From CAYSCW01 sp964449165 (GTDB lineage: Bacteria > Acidobacteriota > Aminicenantia > Aminicenantales > Aminicenantaceae): 64,000 bases of DNA. The number at the start of each line of letters is the position of its first letter. The first letter of the stretch is position 1. A program made the translations under genes and the position numbers. The notes under the pieces are model-generated. The model saw only the letters and a program-made list of their open reading frames with translations. It ran no database searches and was not told the DNA's origin. This document shows, in pieces, positions 53,132 through 61,326 of the stretch. Where the stretch lies: positions 121,173 through 185,172 of the forward strand of contig CAYVAT010000003.1 of assembly GCA_964449165.1 (NCBI GenBank), in the 5' to 3' direction.

Positions 53132-53155
53132 TAAAGTGCAGGCGCCTGCACTTTA
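53132..53155. terminator. 24-bp perfect palindrome between convergent aroM and GH97 genes
   Basis: The 11-base arm AAAGTGCAGGC is followed directly by its exact complement, and one more base pair extends each end. It overlaps the stop codon of the GH97 gene and lies 43 bases past aroM. As RNA it would form a GC-rich hairpin on either strand, with short T/A-rich flanks, which fits a bidirectional terminator. A DNA-binding dyad is also possible. Confidence 0.65.
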
Positions 53156-55222
53156 ATGTTTAGGTTTGAAGAGCCGGGCTGCCCAGCCTCCTCCAGGGGC
53201 AAGGTCTAATTCCAGGGTGTCATCAGCTGATATCTCTCGTACGATCTTTGTATAATCGCTGGCAAAGCGTTTTGCATTCGGCCCGTCAGCGTAAATCTCT
53301 GCCTTGTAAATGCCGGGCTCCAAAAAGCCACAATCAACTTTTATTTTCCTCGGCGTCCAATCCGTCATCACTCCAATGTACCACTCCCCTCCTCTCTTCC
53401 TGGCAACAGCGATGTAATCACCGACCTTTGCTTCCAGGACTTTTGTCTCATCCCACACTGTCGGAACTCTAGACAGGAATTCCATCGTCTCTTCTTCTCT
53501 CGAGTAATTGGAAGGAGAATCGCAAAGCATCTGCAGAGGGCTTTCATAGACCACATACATGGCCAGTTGATGAGCTCTCGTTCCCTGGCTCATGGGCCTT
53601 TCAAATATAGCTTGGAAATTCTTCTGCTGAGCGTTGATCATAGCTCCAGGCGTAAAATCCATCGGGCCGGCAAGCATCCTGATAAAGGGAATGGTTAGAT
53701 CATGCTCTGGGGTAACTTTCCTGCTCCATTTGCTGTGCTCAAGGCCAAGTACTCCCTCCCTTGTCAAGACATTAGGATAAGCACGCCTCAAGCCTGTTGG
53801 CTTATAAGCCCCATGAAAATCAACAATCATCCTTCTTTTCGCAGCTTCTTTAGCTATCTTATGATAAAAGCGGACCACCTTCTGGTCATCCCTGTTCATG
53901 AAATCGACTTTGATTCCCTTGATTCCCCATTTTTCAAAAAGGTCTAGCGCCTGCTCGAGCTGCCGATCAAGGGTAAGCCAGACACACCAGAGGATGATTC
54001 CCACATTTCTACTTTTTGCATGCGCAAGCAGTTTTTTCATGTCGATTTCCGGGTTGATCTTGAAAAGATCAGCAGGATCTGACCAGCCCTCATCCAGAAT
54101 CACATACTCGAGGCCATAATTGGAGGCAAAATCGATGTAATACATGTATGTTTCAGTGTTTATTCCTGCTTGAAAATTCACTCCATAGATGTTGTTGGCA
54201 TTCCACCAATCCCAGGCCACTTTCCCCGGCTTAATCCAATCCACATTATCTAACTTTAATGGGGATGCCAGCCTGTATACGATATCGTTTTCTACCAGAT
54301 CCCCGTCTTTCTCTGCAATCACTATCACCCTCCAGGGAAAAGTCCTCGTTCCCTCTGTGAGAGCGATATAATCTTCCCTTTCTTTGATCTCAAGATTCCT
54401 GTCCCCTTTTTGTTCTTCAGATTTTGGATACTTGGAGAACTTCCCGAAAAGCGAAGGAGATTCGTCCTCTGAGCCTGTTAAAAACATTCCGGGATAATCA
54501 ACCAGGTCAGCCTCTGTGATTGCCACCTTTGGGCCTTCTTTGACATCAACCAGCACTGGCATAAATCCCATCCTCTTTGATTTCACTTCACTGATGGGAA
54601 GATAACTATAATTGTTCTCAAAAGAGGTGTGAAAACTCTGACTGAAAGGAAAATAAAGAGAATGATCCTCTTTGAATCTGAAAGAAGCTTTCTCTGCTAT
54701 AATTTTAATTTTTCCTTTGAATTCTGTAAAAAACCTGTAAGCGAGGCCATCATCATAGAGCCTGAAAATAAGCCCCCACCTGTCCAAAAAACGCAATGTT
54801 ATTTCATTGAAATGGTCAGTAACAGCCTTTCTTTTCTCTCTTATAACAGGATATATATTATCCTGAACGCTTCTTCTTTTAGCATCTTTGATTTGTGGGT
54901 CTTTGCCTAATACACGCTCATTATCAATGGTCAGAGATAGAGGGGAAGGAATGAGAAGTTCTCGGTCTTTATAGAAGACAGAATATTGTATTCTCTCTCT
55001 TACCTGAATATTAACTTTTATTTTTTTGTTAGGCGATTGGATCGAGTATGCCTCATTCTCCTGGTTGAAATCCCAGGGACCCTGACCTTTGTTCCCAAAA
55101 TCCTTCACAAACGGTCCAGATTTGGCGAACAGGAATACCCCATTGGTCTTATCTGCATGAACAGTACCGGATAAGATAAAAATCAAAACAAAGCCCAACA
55201 GTATTTTTATCTGTTTTTTCAT
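53153..55222 (-). CDS. glycoside hydrolase family 97 protein (alpha-glucosidase/alpha-galactosidase type)
   Basis: A 689-residue exported enzyme with signal peptide (LLGFVLIFILSGTVHA, cleavage near residue 23). GH97_N domain signatures come first (RLYDDGLAYRF). The catalytic barrel has YVILDEGWSDP, GIKVDFMNRDDQ (Asp440, in the position described as nucleophile in retaining members) and VLTREGVLGLEHSKW (Glu489 region). The beta-rich end is GH97_C (APGGGWAARLF). The ATG after AAAGGAGAT is chosen; upstream frames run into the dispersed repeat. Substrate specificity needs the full active site, so alpha-glucoside or alpha-galactoside are both open. Confidence 0.92.
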   Translation of the reverse strand: MKKQIKILLGFVLIFILSGTVHADKTNGVFLFAKSGPFVKDFGNKGQGPWDFNQENEAYSIQSPNKKIKVNIQVRERIQYSVFYKDRELLIPSPLSLTIDNERVLGKDPQIKDAKRRSVQDNIYPVIREKRKAVTDHFNEITLRFLDRWGLIFRLYDDGLAYRFFTEFKGKIKIIAEKASFRFKEDHSLYFPFSQSFHTSFENNYSYLPISEVKSKRMGFMPVLVDVKEGPKVAITEADLVDYPGMFLTGSEDESPSLFGKFSKYPKSEEQKGDRNLEIKEREDYIALTEGTRTFPWRVIVIAEKDGDLVENDIVYRLASPLKLDNVDWIKPGKVAWDWWNANNIYGVNFQAGINTETYMYYIDFASNYGLEYVILDEGWSDPADLFKINPEIDMKKLLAHAKSRNVGIILWCVWLTLDRQLEQALDLFEKWGIKGIKVDFMNRDDQKVVRFYHKIAKEAAKRRMIVDFHGAYKPTGLRRAYPNVLTREGVLGLEHSKWSRKVTPEHDLTIPFIRMLAGPMDFTPGAMINAQQKNFQAIFERPMSQGTRAHQLAMYVVYESPLQMLCDSPSNYSREEETMEFLSRVPTVWDETKVLEAKVGDYIAVARKRGGEWYIGVMTDWTPRKIKVDCGFLEPGIYKAEIYADGPNAKRFASDYTKIVREISADDTLELDLAPGGGWAARLFKPKH

Positions 55223-55362
55223 CCTTATCTCCTTTAATTCCTCTAAGAAATTTTGCCCTTCATATTTTCGCATCATTATAACATATTTATTCGCAGGAAA
55301 AGAGATGAAGAGATTCCATTTTCGTGACAGCTCATGATAAGGAATAAAGTCAGTCATAACGC
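55223..55362 (-). promoter_or_regulatory. GH97 upstream region with extended -10 promoter
   Basis: On the minus strand TGTTATAAT (55275-55283) is an extended -10 element, 53 bases before the GH97 start. No good -35 is visible. The strong Shine-Dalgarno AAAGGAGAT lies next to the start. Nothing else recognisable is seen in this stretch before repeat copy B. Confidence 0.4.
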
Positions 55363-55449
55363 CAGTTCCCTTCCATCCTCGCCGAGACCCTCCCACCCGC
55401 CACTATGTGCTTCGGATGGAGGGGAACTGTCGCCTCGCATCCTAACCGG
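55363..55449. repeat. dispersed intergenic repeat, copy B
   Basis: This is the better-kept copy, between the divergent GH97 and mutY genes. Its arms AGTTCCCTTCCATCC (55364-55378) and GGATGGAGGGGAACT (55414-55428) pair over 15 bases with one mismatch, around a 35-base loop. Copy A at 43202-43289 is clearly homologous in the centre. The rest of the spacer to mutY (55450-55538) shows nothing recognisable. Confidence 0.8.
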
Positions 55450-55538
55450 ACGAAATATATTTGCTTATTAAGGGAGAGGAAGTGCTGTCAAGCGGCTAAT
55501 AAGTTTTGCCAAGATAACCGGAATCATGGTATAGATGA

Positions 55539-56714
55539 ATGACTCAGGTAAAAATGAAATTTTCTGAAGTAGAAATAGCGGATTTCCGCAGGAAGCTCAG
55601 CCGCTGGTACCGATCCCATCACCGAAAACTTCCCTGGAGGGAAACTAAAGACCCTTATAAAATCTGGATCTCTGAAATCATGCTTCAACAGACCACGGTG
55701 GCTGTGGTCATACCTTATTTCAAAAGATGGCTCTCTATTTTCCCTGATCTGAACGCTTTGAGCAAAGCTCCTCAGCAAAAAGTTCTTAAGGCCTGGGAAG
55801 GGTTGGGCTATTATCAAAGAGCAAGAAATTTGCATAAAACAGCTCAAATCATTATCCAAAGCTACAGAGGTCAGTTCCCTCAAGATTATAAGGTGCTGAG
55901 GAGCATGCCAGGGCTGGGGCCTTACACCACGGCTGCATTGCTCTGCTTTGCCTTTGATAAGCCATACCCTGTAGTAGAGGCCAATGTGCGCCGGGTGATG
56001 ATGCGGCTCCTTAGTATTCACCGCAAAGCTCAACCCAAGAATGACTTGACTTTTCTCCCTTTTCTTAAATGTTGCCTTCCTCAACAAAAACCAGGCCAAT
56101 TCAATCAAGCCCTGATGGAGCTTGGAGCCCTTGTCTGCAAGCCAAAGAACCCGCTCTGTTCACTCTGCCCTGTCACTGAATTTTGTCAAGCCTACAAAGC
56201 AGGAGAACAAGAGATCATTCCTCAACCAAAAAAGAGAAAATATCAGAAAGTTGAGGCTGTTGTGGCTATCATAAAGAAAGACAGCAGATACCTGATTCAA
56301 AAGCGTCCTTCCAAGGGCCTGCTGGCTGGCCTTTGGGAATTTCCAGGAGGAAAAAGAAGGGGAAGCGAATCACTCTTGCAGGCTCTGCAGCGAGAAATCA
56401 AAGAGGAATTGGGAGTAGAAATCAAGAACCAAGAATATCTTACCAGAGTGAACCACGCCTATACACAATTCCAAGTCACTCTTCATGTCTATGCCTGCTC
56501 CTTGAAGAACAATCCTCATCTCAAGGCAGAGAATCTCCGCTGGGTAACGCTTCGAGGATTCAGGCGTTTTCCTTTCCCCTCAGGAAGTGCAAAGATCATC
56601 CGTTTCTTGGAAGAAAGAGAGGAAAAAGCAGCTGGGACCAGCCTCAGCCATACAGAAATCGTTGATACGATCAAGGATTTCAGTCAGAGCTTGAAATTAA
56701 GGAAAAAAATATAA
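55539..56714 (+). CDS. mutY: A/G-specific adenine glycosylase with NUDIX domain
   Basis: MutY removes adenine mispaired with 8-oxoguanine. The 391 residues include the catalytic Glu46 in ISEIMLQQT, the helix-hairpin-helix SMPGLGPYTTAAL, a [4Fe-4S] loop with C200, C207, C210, C216 (spacing 6-2-5) and a C-terminal NUDIX-like domain (LAGLWEFPGGKR, REIKEELGVE). The position of the family's second catalytic residue, the Asp of DGNV, is Glu147 here (VVEANVRRV), a notable change. An ATG 15 bases downstream with AGGTAAAA before it is an alternative start. Confidence 0.9.
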   Translation: MTQVKMKFSEVEIADFRRKLSRWYRSHHRKLPWRETKDPYKIWISEIMLQQTTVAVVIPYFKRWLSIFPDLNALSKAPQQKVLKAWEGLGYYQRARNLHKTAQIIIQSYRGQFPQDYKVLRSMPGLGPYTTAALLCFAFDKPYPVVEANVRRVMMRLLSIHRKAQPKNDLTFLPFLKCCLPQQKPGQFNQALMELGALVCKPKNPLCSLCPVTEFCQAYKAGEQEIIPQPKKRKYQKVEAVVAIIKKDSRYLIQKRPSKGLLAGLWEFPGGKRRGSESLLQALQREIKEELGVEIKNQEYLTRVNHAYTQFQVTLHVYACSLKNNPHLKAENLRWVTLRGFRRFPFPSGSAKIIRFLEEREEKAAGTSLSHTEIVDTIKDFSQSLKLRKKI

Positions 56715-56746
56715 ATAGCCAGATTATGGTTGTAACCAATTCAAAA

Positions 56747-57994
56747 TCAGTCCAGATGTCCGTCGAGAACGCAGATCCCGTCCACAATCTTGAAGACATG
56801 CACCGCATACTTGTCCTTGCAGGAGGGATGACTGCGTGGATAAGCGGTATCCACAGCCTCCTTCAGAGCTGTTACACTTCTGGCCTCCACCAAGGCGCCT
56901 GAGGCACCCTTGTCTCCCCCTCCGAGCATCCTCTCGCCCCATACGCCTTTAACCGTGCGGGCTATGTCACACATGGTCTCCAGCTCCGCTCCTGATATCT
57001 TGTAGTCATCCCGCAATCCGATACCGTCTTCTCTAAATATCCTGCCAACAGTCTCGATGTCTCCTGCTTTCCAGGCGTCGAGCATCTGATAAAAACGTTT
57101 CTGGGCGCAGAAGATGTATGTCAGCCGATTACAGAGTTCAGGATGAGTGGTGCCAAATTGATTCATTATTTTTCCGTATAGCGTTTCTTCTTTGATATCT
57201 GCCAGGAAACGGAGCTTATATCCTGCATCCTGGAGTAGGGCTACAAGCTCCTCACACTCAGCCCTGCGGAGCCTGTATGTCGATTTCTCGAGCCCGGGCC
57301 GTTCTGTGCCCGTATCCAAACCCACCAGCCGAAAATCCGGAGCACCTGCGCCCAAGGGGACATGGGTGATGGATCTGGTGTCTGGATTGTAATGGGTTCC
57401 CATCCCTTCTCGGGCGAAAAGAATCATAATCTGGTCGAGCTGCCCACAGGGAGAGCCGATATAATCGTTCTCTACCATCTGAGCCATATCAACGATCTCA
57501 AACTTGTCCTTCACTTCGATCCTGTTAGAATCGAGAACAGACAGGATGAGGTTAAGTGTCAAAGAGGCAGACCGGGACATCCCTCCACCGGGAATGTTCC
57601 CGTAGATCACAGCATCGATTCCCTGGTGGAGATCGAATCCCGATCTTCCCAGGATAAAGTCTACACCATAGGCGAATCGTCCCCATGTTTCTGCGATAGC
57701 GGAGGATTTAGGCTGGGGAATGCCTCCATGCTGGAATTCGATTACTCCATCGTCGGGGAAATTCCCGCTGAAGAACCTGAATTTTTTTGTATTGTTTGGC
57801 TTATAGGCAACCCAAATGAACCGGTCTGTCCCCACCCCGAAAAGCTCGGTGCCGTTGTAGTCGCCGTGTTCCACACCGAGGCAGAACCGGGAGGATGTCC
57901 GCCGAACTCTTCCGCCCTTTATATTCAAACCCGCTTCTTCGGAGAGAGAGACGAGTATCTGTATGGTTTCACGGTCTTGTTCGATCCTGTTCAT
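56747..57994 (-). CDS. galactokinase-like GHMP kinase
   Basis: A 415-residue sugar kinase of the GHMP superfamily. The galactokinase signature is present in altered form (SRFCLGVEHGDYNG in place of RVNLIGEHTDYNGG). The ATP-binding GNIPGGGMSRSASLTL is conserved, and the third motif reads MLGGGDKGASGALV instead of GGGFGG. These changes suggest a sugar other than galactose or a distinct subfamily. The ATG at 57994 is used; a TTG six bases upstream is possible. It follows the sugar symporter by 16 bases on the same strand, so uptake and phosphorylation are likely linked. Confidence 0.8.
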   Translation of the reverse strand: MNRIEQDRETIQILVSLSEEAGLNIKGGRVRRTSSRFCLGVEHGDYNGTELFGVGTDRFIWVAYKPNNTKKFRFFSGNFPDDGVIEFQHGGIPQPKSSAIAETWGRFAYGVDFILGRSGFDLHQGIDAVIYGNIPGGGMSRSASLTLNLILSVLDSNRIEVKDKFEIVDMAQMVENDYIGSPCGQLDQIMILFAREGMGTHYNPDTRSITHVPLGAGAPDFRLVGLDTGTERPGLEKSTYRLRRAECEELVALLQDAGYKLRFLADIKEETLYGKIMNQFGTTHPELCNRLTYIFCAQKRFYQMLDAWKAGDIETVGRIFREDGIGLRDDYKISGAELETMCDIARTVKGVWGERMLGGGDKGASGALVEARSVTALKEAVDTAYPRSHPSCKDKYAVHVFKIVDGICVLDGHLD

Positions 57995-58010
57995 GATCAA
58001 TTCTCTTGTT

Positions 58011-59555
58011 CTACCAAAACAAGATATACAGGGCCACAGTCAGGACGATGATCACCATTCCCATCCACAGCAGGACAGGGGTTGGCCTCATGTCAAAGCC
58101 TTCTTTGACAGGCATCACCCTGGGCTGTTTGAGCGGGGCAAGGATGGTGATTACAGCCATGATGGCCAGCAGGATTCCGAAGGTGATGGCCATCCTGTTG
58201 AGGAAAGCGATATACCCGAACTGCCACTGTAGAAATCCGTAGATAGGCACACACAGGATCATGGAGGAGATTCCCGCTCCAGAGGGTGCCCGTTTGAAGA
58301 TCATCCCGAATAGAAAAGCAGCCAGTATTCCTGGAGATATGTATCCCTGAAATTCCTGGATGTAGTTGAAGATCCCCTTGAATTTGGGATTGCCCAATTG
58401 AGGGGCTATCAGGCACACCGCGACCACGAAGACCAGAGTGGCAATCCGGCCTATCTTTACCAAAGACTCCCCTGAGGCCTCTTTTTTCCAGTGGCGTTTA
58501 TACAGGTCTATGGTCAATATGGTCGAGACTGAATTGAGCATCGAACCAAGGGTACTGACCACTGCACCGGCAATGGCCGCAAATATGAACCCTCGAAGCC
58601 CGGGAGTAATCAGGTTCCTGATGATCAACGGATAGGCGGCATCTGTGGTGGCGCCTGGCCCGGTTAATTCCGCATGATAAAGCTGATAGGCCATAATACC
58701 CGGGAAGATAATGATGAAGGGAATGGTCAGCTTTATAAAGGCGGCCAGGATGATCCCCAGCTGGCCCTGCCTCATGCTCTTGGCGGCAAGCGCTCTCTGG
58801 GTGATGAATTGGTTTAAGCCCCAGTAGTAGAAATTGGGGATCCAGAGACCCACGATGAGCGCTGTCCAAGGGATGACAGGGTGATCAGCACTGAGGATCA
58901 TATGGAGCTTCGCCTCGTTAGCCTGGAAGAAGGCGCTCACTCCGCCCACAGCACGGAAGCCCAGGATCATGGTGATCAATCCTCCGAATATCAGGGCCGA
59001 ACCCTGGAACAGGTCTGCCCAGGCCACTGCCTTCAGGCCGCCCCAGGTGGTGTATATCGCGGCAATGATTCCGATGAGCCAGACAGCCTGAACAAGGTCC
59101 ATATCGAAGATGGTATTCAATGTCAGCGCTCCGGTGTAGACCACGGCGGAGATACTCACGGCGATGTAGATCACAATCATGTAGAAGGCCATAATTCCGC
59201 GGGCAGCCGGGTTATACCGGTATTCAAGATATTCCGGTATGGTATAGATGCCGCTCCTCAGGAACTTGGGAAGGAAAAAGAAGGCGACGATGACCAGGGT
59301 GATGGCCGCCATCCATTCATAGCTGGCCACGGCCATGCCCATAACTCCGGCTCCCTGTCCGGACATGCCGACAAAATGTTCAGTGGAGATATTGGCCGCG
59401 ATCAGCGATAGACCGATCAAAGGCCATATCAAACCTCGGCTGGCCAGGAAAAAATCCTCACCTGTCCTTTCCTTCCGGCTTTTGTACATGCTTACGCCGA
59501 TAACGACAGCGAAAAAGGCTACAAAAAGGGCGACATCATACCAATTTAGTCCCAT
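58011..59555 (-). CDS. sodium/sugar symporter (SSS family, SGLT-like)
   Basis: A 514-residue membrane protein with about fourteen helices. It begins GLNWYDVALFVAFFAVVIGVS and contains the SGLT-type GEDFFLASRGL, the sugar-site region LIAANISTEHFVGMSGQG and YIPEYLEYRY-like YTIPEYLEYRYNPAARG. This is the sodium-driven glucose/galactose branch of the solute:sodium symporters. The ATG after GAGGAGAGG is chosen; a longer start would add 28 non-family residues. The operon order is symporter then GHMP kinase. Confidence 0.9.
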   Translation of the reverse strand: MGLNWYDVALFVAFFAVVIGVSMYKSRKERTGEDFFLASRGLIWPLIGLSLIAANISTEHFVGMSGQGAGVMGMAVASYEWMAAITLVIVAFFFLPKFLRSGIYTIPEYLEYRYNPAARGIMAFYMIVIYIAVSISAVVYTGALTLNTIFDMDLVQAVWLIGIIAAIYTTWGGLKAVAWADLFQGSALIFGGLITMILGFRAVGGVSAFFQANEAKLHMILSADHPVIPWTALIVGLWIPNFYYWGLNQFITQRALAAKSMRQGQLGIILAAFIKLTIPFIIIFPGIMAYQLYHAELTGPGATTDAAYPLIIRNLITPGLRGFIFAAIAGAVVSTLGSMLNSVSTILTIDLYKRHWKKEASGESLVKIGRIATLVFVVAVCLIAPQLGNPKFKGIFNYIQEFQGYISPGILAAFLFGMIFKRAPSGAGISSMILCVPIYGFLQWQFGYIAFLNRMAITFGILLAIMAVITILAPLKQPRVMPVKEGFDMRPTPVLLWMGMVIIVLTVALYILFW

Positions 59556-59586
59556 GTGCCTCTCCTCAATACCGAATGTTTTTCTT

Positions 59587-59614
59587 ATTATATCTTTCTC
59601 GGACACGACCGCAA
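59587..59614 (-). promoter_or_regulatory. putative promoter of the symporter-kinase operon
   Basis: On the minus strand TTGCGG (59609-59614) and a perfect TATAAT (59587-59592) are 16 bases apart, upstream of the symporter start by about 31 bases. The leader would hold the GAGGAG ribosome site. Confidence 0.45.
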
Positions 59615-59731
59615 GCATATTTTTATCCGGTGTATCCAAGCCCGAAACTTTAAGAATCTCTGAATATCAGAAAAGAACCGTCCACAATGCATATAAAAAT
59701 ATGGATCATAACAAAAAATGGTACCTGCTTT

Positions 59732-59831
59732 NNNNNNNNNNNNNNNNNNNNNNNNNNNNNNNNNNNNNNNNNNNNNNNNNNNNNNNNNNNNNNNNNNNNN
59801 NNNNNNNNNNNNNNNNNNNNNNNNNNNNNNN
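59732..59831. other. assembly gap (100 N)
   Basis: One hundred undetermined bases, a standard scaffolding placeholder of unknown true length. The right edge cuts the end of the xylanase gene. The DNA left of the gap is markedly richer in G+C than the DNA to the right, by eye. Continuous reading across it is not justified. Confidence 0.99.
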
Positions 59832-61207
59832 ATTTCACGTTTTCCATCTTGATATAAATCGAATGTTGCCGATCTATAGCCAGGAATCTCTATTCTGTAT
59901 TTCCCAAAAAATCCTCGAAAAGATACTTTTCCTTTATTTAGTTTTCCTTTCCACTCTGTTGACCAAGTTTCTTTTAACAATGTTTTTAATGCAAAATAGT
60001 TCGGTTTTTTCTTTCCTTCGATAGTTATCAGGCCTCCGTCCTGAGCATTACCTCCCATGCCATCAATGACATACCAACGGGTCAGTTGGTGAATATACGG
60101 CTTAGAGAAGATGAGCGTATAATAGTTCGTCGTCCATGCAGCTATTTCTTCATCGCTGAGTCTCGGTTGAGGTTCATTTCGATTTTTCATGCGAGAGGGC
60201 GGATTATATTCGGTGATGTGAATCGGTTTGCCTAATGTTGCTAAATGATCCAAGCAGTCACTAATCACTTTCATGGTAAATGCGCCTGGCCCGCCTTGAG
60301 GATGACCTTCTCGAATCGGCATATTACCGGCGCCATAGAAATGCCCCTGAAAGCCAATAATATCTACAGGTGCGCCAAGATTGAGAAGCTTTTTGTAGTA
60401 GTTAAAGAAGTTCTGATAATGTCTGTTTTCCAATGTACATAAGTGCGTTTCCAAAACAACCAGCTTAGCACTAGGCAAATACCTATCTGCAATTCTGAAT
60501 ATTCTTGCAGTATTTTTCGGGTTGCCCAGTGTCGGAAAGACAGGATTGTTTTTATTCGCCCACTTCAAGTTCATCAGCATTTCGTTAACAAGATCATATT
60601 CAGGTATTGTATTACCGTACTTATCGGCTACGTCTTTTATTCTTTTCTCGATGAGAGACCACCACTCCTCTGTTGTCTTGACTCCCCTGTACCACTTGGG
60701 GACAGCGTAGTACATGTTATAGATAATGCAATGGTATCGCATATCTTTTCCATGATCGAGAGCCCACTTAACATCCCGGTCTGTAAATTCCCAGTGGAGA
60801 GGGCCTCCTCTCTGAGGTTCTTCAATAGACCAAAAATGTCCTACCCGAACCAAATTGAACAGCTCATCAATCACTTCCAAGGCCACGCTGCGAGCGGGAT
60901 GATTTTGAGTCAGTCGGGTTACAGGACACAGGTTAGCACCGAATTGAAATTCATGCTCTATCAAGTATATTTCTGCCAGACTATCAATAACAGCCCCGTT
61001 CGTATCTACAAAAGTAATGATAAAATTGCCTTTACGATTTTCTTCAATTCTCCTTGCCGCCTCTTCCATAACAGGCTTACTCGCTTGATCGACACCGTCA
61101 AAAAACACCCTATCCGATGGGTCACTGTTAAGGGGAGTGATAATAAATATCACTGAATAAAGGATGATGCATTTCCCTATGAAATTGACACAATTATTGA
61201 GTTTCAT
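59832..61207 (-). CDS. GH10 endo-beta-1,4-xylanase (3' end lost in gap)
   Basis: An exported GH10 enzyme of more than 458 residues; a signal-like segment (CIILYSVIFIITPL) opens the protein. The acid/base Glu209 is in EYDLVNEM and the nucleophile Glu333 in IHITEYNPPS, both complete. Other GH10 features are FGANLCPV, WSIEEPQRG, MRYHCIIY and VDIIGFQGHFYGAG. The last readable residues, FDLYQDGKRE, are typical of the final beta strand in this group, so only a few residues are probably missing. It would cut xylan backbones. Confidence 0.9.
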
Positions 61208-61326
61208 TTTTTCAGAGAATTAAGTATTGCTTCACTGTAATTTTCCTGCATTAAACCCAAGCATGCAACCGAAAACAGGCATATCCTCTTGAGAAAACTG
61301 GATGACTGATATATTCGGATTTCTTT

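Noticed and set aside
59588..61207. One continuous ORF from the xylanase across the N run to 59588
   Set aside because: The reading passes through 100 unknown bases and then through the symporter promoter region; the residues after the gap do not resemble a GH10 end.
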